Shown: piece after piece, positions 1 to 5,140 of the stretch | Layout of the letters: each line of letters opens with the position of its first letter | How positions within the stretch are numbered: position 1 is the stretch's first letter | Assembly (NCBI GenBank): GCA_003522805.1 | Contig: DPIB01000112.1 | Coordinates: 1-5,356 of the forward strand | Direction: 5' to 3' | Source: Fervidobacterium sp. | Lineage (GTDB): Bacteria; Thermotogota; Thermotogae; Thermotogales; Fervidobacteriaceae | Length of the DNA: 5,356 nucleotides | Notes under the pieces: model-generated | Database searches by the model: none | Seen by the model: the letters and a program-made list of their open reading frames with translations, nothing else | Told to the model about the DNA's origin: nothing | Position numbers and translations under genes: made by a program

Positions 1-10
1 GCGGGATGGT

Positions 11-799
11 TTAAATACCGTTCACCTCCTTCAGAACATCTAAGTTAAACGCCAATCCGCAAGAGTATCTATTATTTACTGTGTACTGACCTCCGTTAGC
101 TAGTAGACGTCCATTACCAGGCATGTATATTTCAAACACGATATCTTCGTAATAATCCATGTATTTCATCGTTCCCAAGTCTATGTATATTCGCTCATCA
201 TCGATATTACTTACAAGCGTATTCAGATTCTCAAATTCTGAGTGTTTCCCTCTAAAATTAAACAATTTGCTTATTTCATTCCTGATTTCTAGATCAAGCT
301 CTAAACCTTCGATCAAATCAAAATTTCTCATTTCAATTGCCCTTATCACTGTCTGCTTATATCTTGGGATCCTGTCTAATAAGTCTTTCCAAGTTTTTAC
401 GGAGCTAACATCCACAAAAAAGTTTTCTATTCCCATGTTCGTAAGAATAGTGATAGCTATTTTGATAACTTCCTCTTCACTCTCCAACTTACTACCATCT
501 AGAATCTCGTAGCCTAGTTGCCAGGTACTATTGAGATTCTCGTCAAGTATCTCGCAGATGTAGTATATCTTTTGCTTCTCCTTTACCTTATCCATTTCTA
601 TCAAACAAGAAGTTATGTCGGGCTTGAGAAGATAGAAGCTTTTTCCATCGGAGAATTTTGCACCTTTTCTCAAATTGTCCGAATACCTGACCAAAGACGG
701 CGGGAAGAATTCATAGAAATCGTGTTTGAGTAGCGTATCACGTATCAGGTTTACGATCGATGACAGTTTCTTCGATTCAGAGAAGATATCTTTTCTCAT
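11..799 (-). CDS. hisZ: ATP phosphoribosyltransferase regulatory subunit HisZ
   Basis: Encodes a 262-aa class II histidyl-tRNA-synthetase-like protein without the C-terminal anticodon-binding domain of true HisRS (about 420 aa), which is the known size and build of HisZ. HisZ is the cytoplasmic partner of the short form of HisG and makes it active and histidine-sensitive in the first step of histidine synthesis (ATP + PRPP). Visible HisRS/HisZ landmarks are LLKPDITS (57-64, the LRPDxT motif), a motif-2-like strand KIYYICEIL (77-85) followed by QLGYEILDG (94-102), VFEIYMPGNG (221-230) with LLANGGQYT (232-240), and the motif-3-like SCGLAFNLDVL (246-256). The motif 2 arginine usual in HisRS is absent, which fits a non-aminoacylating paralogue. 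The ATG at 797-799 has a GAGGTGA ribosome binding site at 807-813, 7 nt away. hisG is expected to follow beyond the left edge, but it is not visible. A terminator in the same orientation lies upstream, so expression appears to need read-through. The family call is firm; partnership with HisG is inferred. Confidence 0.9.
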   Translation of the reverse strand: MRKDIFSESKKLSSIVNLIRDTLLKHDFYEFFPPSLVRYSDNLRKGAKFSDGKSFYLLKPDITSCLIEMDKVKEKQKIYYICEILDENLNSTWQLGYEILDGSKLESEEEVIKIAITILTNMGIENFFVDVSSVKTWKDLLDRIPRYKQTVIRAIEMRNFDLIEGLELDLEIRNEISKLFNFRGKHSEFENLNTLVSNIDDERIYIDLGTMKYMDYYEDIVFEIYMPGNGRLLANGGQYTVNNRYSCGLAFNLDVLKEVNGI

Positions 800-851
800 T
801 TAACCTTCACCTCAATTCTCTCTTCTGTTTGTTCCATTTCAGTGTTTGGGG

Positions 852-889
852 AAATAAAAAACCGGTCACGGATATACCCGTGACCGGTT
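852..889 (-). terminator. Intrinsic terminator in the hisZ leader (attenuator)
   Basis: On the minus strand a perfect 12-bp GC-rich stem (AACCGGTCACGG at 889-878, CCGTGACCGGTT at 871-860) with a 6-nt loop is followed directly by TTTTTTATTT, a textbook rho-independent terminator. It sits between the hisZ promoter (1065-1093) and the hisZ start (799), about 50 nt before the start codon. No promoter-like sequence is visible between it and hisZ. On the plus strand no T-run follows the hairpin. A terminator upstream of a gene in the gene's own direction indicates attenuation, not the end of the neighbouring unit, because the upstream tRNA has its own terminator at 1171-1203. Confidence 0.9.
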
Positions 890-961
890 AATTCAATGCC
901 TTGTAAGCGTCTAGCTAAAACAATGACAACAACATACATGGCATGTACTAACTCGGCCACG
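879..961 (-). promoter_or_regulatory. Candidate antiterminator pairing
   Basis: In the minus-strand RNA, bases 961-947 (CGUGGCCGAGUUAGU) can pair with bases 892-879, which contain the 5' arm of the terminator. I count 14 pairs including two G-U wobbles, interrupted only by a bulged A at 953. On the plus strand this appears as an imperfect copy of the terminator arm, aactcggccacg (950-961) against aaccggtcacg (860-870). Forming this helix and forming the terminator are mutually exclusive. The pairing segment lies almost wholly in the 18-nt loop of the hairpin at 927-976, so that hairpin should hinder it. Found by eye; folding energies were not computed. Confidence 0.65.
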
Positions 962-1030
962 CCATGTATGATGATGCATATTTACATTTAAAAGCTTACT
1001 AGAATTAGATGTCACTATACATTCTGTCAA
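911..1030 (-). CDS. Possible histidine-rich leader peptide
   Basis: A 39-codon reading frame lies wholly inside the proposed hisZ leader RNA. If it starts at TTG (1030-1028), a GGGGGA ribosome binding sequence at 1042-1037 is 6 nt upstream. If it starts at the in-frame ATG (979-977), the product is only 22 aa and no ribosome binding site is visible. From that ATG the residues run MHHHTWRGRVSTCHVCCCHC, then FS and a stop at 913-911. Three adjacent His codons (976-968) plus two more (940-938, 925-923) are striking in a short peptide. Three adjacent Cys codons (934-926) lie in the 3' arm of the hairpin. The peptide is a regulatory candidate with no expected function after synthesis. The frame stays open upstream to 1120, beyond the promoter, so openness alone proves nothing. 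Translation and start are unproven. Confidence 0.45.
   Translation of the reverse strand: MTECIVTSNSSKLLNVNMHHHTWRGRVSTCHVCCCHCFS
927..976 (-). promoter_or_regulatory. Leader hairpin covering the His codons
   Basis: On the minus strand, bases 976-961 (CATCATCATACATGGC) pair with 942-927 (GCCATGTATGTTGTTG). This is a 16-position stem with two T-T mismatches and an inner 10-bp perfect block, closing an 18-nt loop at 960-943. The 5' arm is made of the three consecutive CAT codons plus the next codons of the proposed leader peptide. A ribosome stalled on the His codons would therefore cover this arm and open the hairpin. By analogy with his and trp leaders it would act as the protector or pause hairpin that favours the downstream terminator. 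Confidence 0.7.
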
Positions 1031-1064
1031 TCGAATTCCCCCAAAGAGCTTACCGATTTTCCCA

Positions 1065-1093
1065 ATTTTATATCCTAATCTTCTTCTTGTCAA
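1065..1093 (-). promoter_or_regulatory. hisZ operon promoter
   Basis: Minus-strand TTGACA (1093-1088), a 17-nt spacer and TAAAAT (1070-1065), which matches the sigma-70-type consensus at all but one base of the -10. Transcription would start near 1058-1060, giving a leader of about 260 nt before hisZ. It lies downstream of the tRNA-Asn terminator, so the his unit is separate from the tRNA. A second TTGACA occurs at 1030-1025 without a convincing -10. Confidence 0.75.
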
Positions 1094-1170
1094 CAAAGCA
1101 ATTTCCAACTTTCTGATCAAAAGAGTACAGGATTATGTATCTTCTTTAGTAGATAGTTTTGCAGAGTTGA

Positions 1171-1203
1171 AAATAAAAAAATGGAGCTTATTAGGCTCCA
1201 TTT
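1171..1203 (-). terminator. Intrinsic terminator of the tRNA-Asn gene
   Basis: On the minus strand a 9-bp stem AAATGGAGC/GCTCCATTT (1203-1195 and 1187-1179) with a 7-nt loop is followed by TTTTTTTATTT, about 10 nt after the end of the tRNA. It closes the tRNA unit before the hisZ promoter. Confidence 0.85.
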
Positions 1204-1213
1204 CTTTACAACT

Positions 1214-1289
1214 TGGCTCCGGCGGAGGGACTCGAACCCCCAGCCTAGTGGTTAACAGCCACCCGCTCTACCGATTGAGCTACGCCGGA
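1214..1289 (-). tRNA. tRNA-Asn (anticodon GUU)
   Basis: A 76-nt cloverleaf on the minus strand that includes an encoded 3' CCA. The acceptor stem is TCCGGCG/CGCCGGA (1289-1283 and 1224-1218), perfect over 7 bp. The D arm is GCTC..GAGC with AATCGGTAGA in the loop. The anticodon stem GGTGG/CCACT (one G-T pair) encloses the loop CTGTTAA with anticodon GTT, which reads the Asn codons AAC and AAU. The T arm is GGGGG-TTCGAGT-CCCTC with one G-T pair. The discriminator base is G, followed by CCA at 1216-1214. It has its own promoter and terminator and appears monocistronic. Confidence 0.97.
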
Positions 1290-1309
1290 ACTTTTGCTGA
1301 TTATCACCT

Positions 1310-1337
1310 ATTATACCACATTTATTCTTTTTGTCAA
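1310..1337 (-). promoter_or_regulatory. tRNA-Asn promoter
   Basis: Consensus TTGACA (1337-1332), a 16-nt spacer and consensus TATAAT (1315-1310) on the minus strand, 20 nt before the mature 5' end of the tRNA. This is the strongest promoter in the window, as expected for a stable RNA gene. A short inverted repeat ttgtc-aa-gacaa (1331-1342) overlaps the -35 box. Confidence 0.9.
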
Positions 1338-1451
1338 GACAACTTTTTCAGTTATGCCTTCAAATCTCGTGCTCTTATCTTATTATTCATAAATGGGACG
1401 TTTTACAACGTTTTTCAGTTTTTGTGCCGAACCCTTCACCATTTGCATTAA

Positions 1452-1480
1452 ATTTTACATCGCAAAATCTGCTTTGTCAA
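1452..1480 (-). promoter_or_regulatory. Second promoter-like sequence upstream of tRNA-Asn
   Basis: Minus-strand TTGACA (1480-1475), a 17-nt spacer and TAAAAT (1457-1452), the same quality as the hisZ promoter. Transcription from it would run into tRNA-Asn and could serve as a distal tRNA promoter or make a small RNA. The 1338-1573 stretch shows no convincing protein gene and no clear terminator for the chemoreceptor gene. The only reading frame just after this promoter is a 21-codon one starting at 1448 (see findings). Confidence 0.45.
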
Positions 1481-1573
1481 TCACAATTTGAAGGGCACAA
1501 GTACGTTTAAATGACAAATGAGTTTAGGAGTTATGTTGAGTAAGGCAATATAAACCGTAAAACTGCAACCAAT

Positions 1574-3307
1574 CTATATTTGGAATTTCCTTACCTGTTC
1601 TATCAAACCTTCTGCTATCGCACTAAGTTCTTCGCTTAGATTACTCACATTCTGGGTAACTTGCACTTGCTGTTTTGCTGCGTGAGTCATCTCTTCTATC
1701 TCTTGTACTATGTTCGTTATTGATTTAGTTGCTGCATCCATCGCACCGCTCATTTCCTCCGCAGCTGCACTTTGCTCTTGCGCACTTGCTGCTAGGTTTT
1801 CAATCATACCGCTTATTCCTTCTATTTCTTTCAGTATATTTGTTAATCTGTCTCTTAACACCTCGGATTGTTCACTTGCCTTGTCCACAACTTCGACTGT
1901 CTCACTCGTAACTACACTTGCTTGCTGTGCTCCGTCTTGTATCTGATTCAACATATCAGCTATCTTTACTGTCGCATGTTTGCTTTCTTCTGCAAGTTTC
2001 CTTATCTCATCTGCCACTACGGCAAAGCCTCTTCCCGCTTCTCCAGCCCTCGCTGCTTCTATCGCTGCATTTAGCGCTAACAAATTTGTCTGTTCTGCTA
2101 TAGAATTTATTGTTCCTACGATTTCCCCAATGTTTTTAGCCCTTTCCGATAGTTCTTTTACCGTAATTTCCGTCATACTTGCCTTTTCTTTCGTCTGATT
2201 CATCACACCCACTATAGCCTGTACGGCCTTTTCTCCTTCTCTTGCTGCATTATTCACTTGTAATGCTCTTTCTGTTAAATTCTGTGCTGATTTAGATACG
2301 TTTTGAGCACTTGCCGCTACTTCTTCTACTCCACTTGTAACTTCCTCTATTGATGCTGATGCATTTTGCGTGTTTCTATTTACTTCTTCCATCCGGAATG
2401 AGAGTTTTTTGCTCATCGAATTCAATTCTTCTCTCGTAGATGATAAGTTTTTAGAAGAAGTATGTATTCGTTCAGATTTTTCAGATATGCCAACCACCAA
2501 ATCTGACAAATTGTGTTGCATCTCATCCATAGCTTCCTTTAGTTCTGAAAATTCCTTAGTTTTGAAGTTGGCTTTCGTCTTAAAACCCAACTCTCCTTTG
2601 GAAACCTTTGAAACAATCTCTAGTACTTGTCCAAATGGCTTTACCAAGACAGAATTCATAAGAAAATATGCAACCACGGCAACGGCAACGGAAATCACGA
2701 CTGCGAAGAGTAAGAACCGTTTGAGGAAGTTAGCTTCGTTTTTCGAAACTAAGGAATCGAGTTGATCCATAGGCGTACCGATAAAAAGAATACCTATGAG
2801 ATTTCCACGCTCATCCAAAAGAGGTTCGTATAAGGTCATATAGCTCTTGTTAAGTATCATAGCTTCACCTATGTAACGTTGTTTCTTGCGTATGGGGTCA
2901 TAAGCAGCACTGCTTTTGCCAAGTAACGTTCCTACAGCTCTCTTTCCATCGTCACCTTTAATTGAAGTTGACACACGGACGAAGTCGTCACCTTGAATTT
3001 GAAAAATTGTTGCAACTACATTCATGTGTTCTGTAACCTTGTCAACTACCTCAAACCTGTTTTCTATAGCTCTTCCGTCACTATCGACAAGTATTCCATT
3101 CTCAAGTCTGAGTGTTCCATAGCTTTGCTTAACGTAGTCCTTGAAGACATTTAGACTACTCACGAGTTGGTTTTTGTAAGTTGTGTTGAGTAATTCCCTT
3201 GTGGACTCATTATTTGTCCATGTAGAAGTAAATAGTAGTACAACAGTCATTACCACTATAACAAACAAAACAATGAGTGTAACATACAGTTTTAGAGACA
3301 TCTTCAT
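1574..3307 (-). CDS. Methyl-accepting chemotaxis protein, Cache sensor
   Basis: A 577-aa transmembrane chemoreceptor that should pass an extracytoplasmic ligand signal through CheW to the kinase CheA. A membrane segment at about residues 7-27 is followed by an extracytoplasmic domain (about 30-193). Its [20 protein letters not shown] stretch and the following [20 protein letters not shown] stretch are typical of the Cache_3 group of single Cache sensors, which often bind small organic acids; the ligand here is unknown. A second membrane segment (about 197-219) leads to a HAMP domain (about 220-272) and a long coiled-coil signalling domain. The conserved tip, [20 protein letters not shown] and onward to KLAEES, spans 405-442. 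A likely methylation helix includes [12 protein letters not shown] (511-522). It ends VRKFQI without an NWETF-type CheR/CheB tether. The start chosen is ATG at 3307, because GAGGTGA at 3319-3313 sits 5 nt before it. An upstream in-frame GTG (3316-3314) lies inside that ribosome binding site. Confidence 0.93.
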   Translation of the reverse strand: MKMSLKLYVTLIVLFVIVVMTVVLLFTSTWTNNESTRELLNTTYKNQLVSSLNVFKDYVKQSYGTLRLENGILVDSDGRAIENRFEVVDKVTEHMNVVATIFQIQGDDFVRVSTSIKGDDGKRAVGTLLGKSSAAYDPIRKKQRYIGEAMILNKSYMTLYEPLLDERGNLIGILFIGTPMDQLDSLVSKNEANFLKRFLLFAVVISVAVAVVAYFLMNSVLVKPFGQVLEIVSKVSKGELGFKTKANFKTKEFSELKEAMDEMQHNLSDLVVGISEKSERIHTSSKNLSSTREELNSMSKKLSFRMEEVNRNTQNASASIEEVTSGVEEVAASAQNVSKSAQNLTERALQVNNAAREGEKAVQAIVGVMNQTKEKASMTEITVKELSERAKNIGEIVGTINSIAEQTNLLALNAAIEAARAGEAGRGFAVVADEIRKLAEESKHATVKIADMLNQIQDGAQQASVVTSETVEVVDKASEQSEVLRDRLTNILKEIEGISGMIENLAASAQEQSAAAEEMSGAMDAATKSITNIVQEIEEMTHAAKQQVQVTQNVSNLSEELSAIAEGLIEQVRKFQI

Positions 3308-3342
3308 GCCATTCACCTCACCATAATATCAAGTATAGAATT

Positions 3343-3371
3343 ATCATACCACTTTATTCTAAAGATAGAGA
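3343..3371 (-). promoter_or_regulatory. Candidate chemoreceptor promoter (extended -10)
   Basis: On the minus strand TGGTATGAT (3351-3343) has the TGnTATnAT form of an extended -10 promoter. The hexamer 17 nt upstream (TCTCTA, 3371-3366) is a poor -35, which extended -10 promoters tolerate. Predicted start is near 3336, about 30 nt before the ATG. No convincing sigma-28 motif (TAAA-N15-GCCGATAA) was found for this chemotaxis gene. Confidence 0.4.
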
Positions 3372-3378
3372 CATTTTT

Positions 3379-3408
3379 TTGAAATCGTTGTTTCTACTAT
3401 GAGATATT
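3379..3408 (+). promoter_or_regulatory. Weak candidate promoter for the diguanylate cyclase gene
   Basis: TTGAAA (3379-3384), an 18-nt spacer and GATATT (3403-3408), partly inside the 13-bp tandem repeat. A TATACT at 3434-3439 lacks a properly spaced -35. If this promoter is used, the 5' UTR is about 150 nt. It shows no recognisable riboswitch; specifically, it does not match the c-di-GMP-I aptamer consensus. Confidence 0.25.
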
Positions 3409-3428
3409 TGTATGAGATATTTGTATGA
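3398..3428. repeat. 13-bp tandem repeat in the divergent intergenic region
   Basis: TATGAGATATTTG occurs as two perfect head-to-tail copies (3398-3410, 3411-3423), followed by the first five bases of a third (3424-3428). It lies midway between the divergent chemoreceptor and diguanylate cyclase genes. It could be a binding site for a regulator acting on one or both, or simple slippage. Confidence 0.85.
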
Positions 3429-3568
3429 ATAGGTATACTGGAAATGTATAGTGACTAGCTGGGTGTTATATTCGCCGACTGAAATGTTTGGAAGAAAATC
3501 GAGAGAGTGGTAAAATCCATTTTAGAGGGATGATTCGAATGATTAAGTAATTAGGGGGTAGAGTGTAA

Positions 3569-5047
3569 ATGCTTAAGAAGAAGGTTTTCAAAGTATTTTT
3601 AATCTCTTTGATTATACTGATTTGTGTTGCTTCTGGTATGACGATGTTTACCATTGGAAACGTGCGAAAGAATTTTGAAATTGGGCAAGAAAATTATGGT
3701 AAGATGGTTGAACAAATCTCAAACCTATATTCACAGAAGATCAATCTAGTTGCTGAAAGTTACTCTCTTTGGGATGAGTTCTATGCATATGTAGAAAATC
3801 CTAGCAGGGAATTTGAAGAGACTTATCTCAGTATGGACTACTTTAGAAAATATGGTATAGATTTTATAGCTGCGTATGATTTGAGTAGTTTTGTATATGT
3901 AAACAGTACTGATGAAAGAATGCTGGAGTATCTAAAAAGTCTTGATGTTACCAATTTGAAAAGTGAATTGCATGGGTATGATTTACCAAAATCGTTCAAA
4001 TTTCCCATAGAATACTTTGTTTATAGCATTTGCAAGAAAAGCGATGTGAAAAGGGAAAGTCCAGTAGGATTTTTCGTTGTTGGCAATATCTATGACGCCT
4101 CAGATTTGTTCGAGCTCCACAATTTAACCAATTCTACTGTAAGATTCTCACAGAGTGTACCAACCATAGATTCAAAAATGTTGAATTTCATAAAAATTCT
4201 TAAGAATGAGAATGATGTAACGATTGGATATCTGAATTTCAGTACAGCTTTCTCAAGTTACAAGCATTTGAACAGGAATATAGTTCTTACGATTATTCTG
4301 TTTGCTATAGTTTTTGTGGTTTTCATGGCTTACATTGTTTCATATCTTTCCGCAAACCTCATAAGGCCATTCAACAATATTGTATACTCAATCGAAAATG
4401 GAACTGTCGATAATATCGAACAATATACACAAAGGCTCGATGAAATTGGTGAACTATCGCGCACAATCAAGGCGTATTTGAATCAGAGGGAAGAGATCAA
4501 TGTATATTTGAAAGAACTAGAGTCGAAAAATTTGAGTTTGCGGCGCTTAAACGAAGAAGTTAGAAGTTTGCTGGAGAAAGATCAATTAACTGGACTTTTG
4601 ACAAGATTCGTCTTCAATTCACAGATCGAAAGGCTGTATGTTTCAAGTTTAGCCAATTCAGCACCACTTTCTTTGATAATGGCCGACGTAGATGATTTTA
4701 AAAAGCTAAACGATACTTATGGTCACTTGAAAGGTGATGAAGTGCTGAGAAGAGTTGGAAGTATTATACTCAAAAGTACGAGAATGAGTGATTTTCTCAT
4801 TCGAATGGGCGGGGAAGAAGTATTGATATTGTTACCACAAACTGAAGTGGAAGACGCATTTGCGATAGCTGAAAGGATAAGGCAGAAAGTTGAAGAGGAG
4901 TTCCACGCTGATGCAATTAACGTAACAATAAGTCTTGGTGTGACCCAACTAAAGGGAGATGACACAATAGAATCACTTCTAAAAAGAGTGGATGATGCAG
5001 TATACATGTCCAAGAAAAATGGAAAGAATCAGACAACGTTAGTATAA
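3569..5047 (+). CDS. CHASE4-HAMP-GGDEF diguanylate cyclase
   Basis: A 492-aa membrane sensor predicted to make cyclic di-GMP from two GTP. A membrane segment (about 8-29) precedes an extracytoplasmic domain (about 35-235) whose SLWDEFYAYV (66-75) and YGIDFIAAYD (95-104) stretches are typical of CHASE4. A second membrane segment (238-262), HAMP (about 263-310) and a short coiled coil (about 302-337) lead to the GGDEF domain. That domain opens with DQLTGLLTR (338-346) and carries ADVDDFKKLNDTYGH (372-386) with the metal-binding Asp373. The signature reads GGEEV (414-418) in place of GGDEF or GGEEF; the acidic residues are kept and only the last residue is changed. RMSD (405-408), five residues upstream, is a canonical RxxD inhibitory site, so product feedback is likely. 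No EAL or HD-GYP domain follows. The ATG at 3569 has AGGGGGT at 3553-3559, 9 nt upstream. It is divergent to the chemoreceptor gene. Activity is inferred from the motifs; the ligand is unknown. Confidence 0.93.
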   Translation: MLKKKVFKVFLISLIILICVASGMTMFTIGNVRKNFEIGQENYGKMVEQISNLYSQKINLVAESYSLWDEFYAYVENPSREFEETYLSMDYFRKYGIDFIAAYDLSSFVYVNSTDERMLEYLKSLDVTNLKSELHGYDLPKSFKFPIEYFVYSICKKSDVKRESPVGFFVVGNIYDASDLFELHNLTNSTVRFSQSVPTIDSKMLNFIKILKNENDVTIGYLNFSTAFSSYKHLNRNIVLTIILFAIVFVVFMAYIVSYLSANLIRPFNNIVYSIENGTVDNIEQYTQRLDEIGELSRTIKAYLNQREEINVYLKELESKNLSLRRLNEEVRSLLEKDQLTGLLTRFVFNSQIERLYVSSLANSAPLSLIMADVDDFKKLNDTYGHLKGDEVLRRVGSIILKSTRMSDFLIRMGGEEVLILLPQTEVEDAFAIAERIRQKVEEEFHADAINVTISLGVTQLKGDDTIESLLKRVDDAVYMSKKNGKNQTTLV

Positions 5048-5066
5048 TTCTTAACTTTTTTGATAC

Positions 5067-5100
5067 TTGAAAATTACATGATTTTGGTATAAATTATAAT
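5067..5100 (+). promoter_or_regulatory. Candidate promoter region of the fmdB-like gene
   Basis: TTGAAA (5067-5072) lies 15 nt before TGGTATAAA (extended -10 form, hexamer 5088-5093). A perfect TATAAT follows at 5095-5100 but without a well-spaced -35. Either could drive the zinc ribbon gene, giving a leader of about 35-45 nt. No strong terminator separates it from the upstream cyclase gene, so co-transcription is also possible. Confidence 0.4.
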
Positions 5101-5140
5101 GTAGTGAATGTAAAAGCACAGAGATACTGGAGGTGAGATT

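Noticed and set aside
159..733. Two plus-strand frames opposite hisZ (159-512 and 518-733).
   Set aside because: Both are antisense shadows of a well-supported HisZ coding region and resemble no protein family.
941..962. A tRNA D-arm-like string (TGGCCGAGTTAGT) in the leader hairpin loop.
   Set aside because: It resembles Ser/Leu D arms, but no acceptor, anticodon or T arm follows; the match is better explained by pairing with the terminator arm.
879..976. T-box riboswitch in the hisZ leader.
   Set aside because: No AGGGUGGNACCGCG box was found. The closest match, GUGGCCGAG, is paired in the proposed antiterminator and its UGGC would suit a G73 tRNA, whereas bacterial tRNA-His normally has C73.
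1393..1416. Small plus-strand hairpin acgtt-ttac-aacgt followed by T residues.
   Set aside because: It has only 5 bp of stem, and there is no plus-strand gene upstream for it to terminate.
1167..1451. A 94-aa plus-strand frame.
   Set aside because: It runs through the terminator and the whole tRNA-Asn gene in antisense; it is an artefact of stable RNA sequence.
1710..2765. Several plus-strand frames of 60-131 aa opposite the chemoreceptor gene.
   Set aside because: They are shadows of the repetitive Ala/Glu/Ser codons in the coiled-coil domain, with no ribosome binding sites or family features.
3443..3455. A 13-nt string aatgtatagtgac shared with the minus-strand hisZ leader (around 1010-1022).
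   Set aside because: One 13-nt match between strands of an AT-rich 5-kb window is within chance expectation, and its positions relative to promoters differ.
3470..3481. Sigma-28 -10-like string GCCGACTG upstream of the cyclase gene.
   Set aside because: No TAAA box occurs at the required distance upstream.
3440..3568. Cyclic-di-GMP riboswitch in the cyclase leader.
   Set aside because: The conserved GEMM motifs are absent; only a short taaaat-cc-atttta palindrome (3511-3524) is present.
3466..3654. A 62-aa minus-strand frame across the start of the cyclase gene.
   Set aside because: It overlaps the ribosome binding site and first membrane segment of a convincing plus-strand gene and has no credible start signal.
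5038..5061. Hairpin plus T-run after the cyclase stop codon.
   Set aside because: The stem is only GTTAG/TTAAC with a wobble and a long AT loop, too weak to call a terminator despite the TTTTTT that follows.
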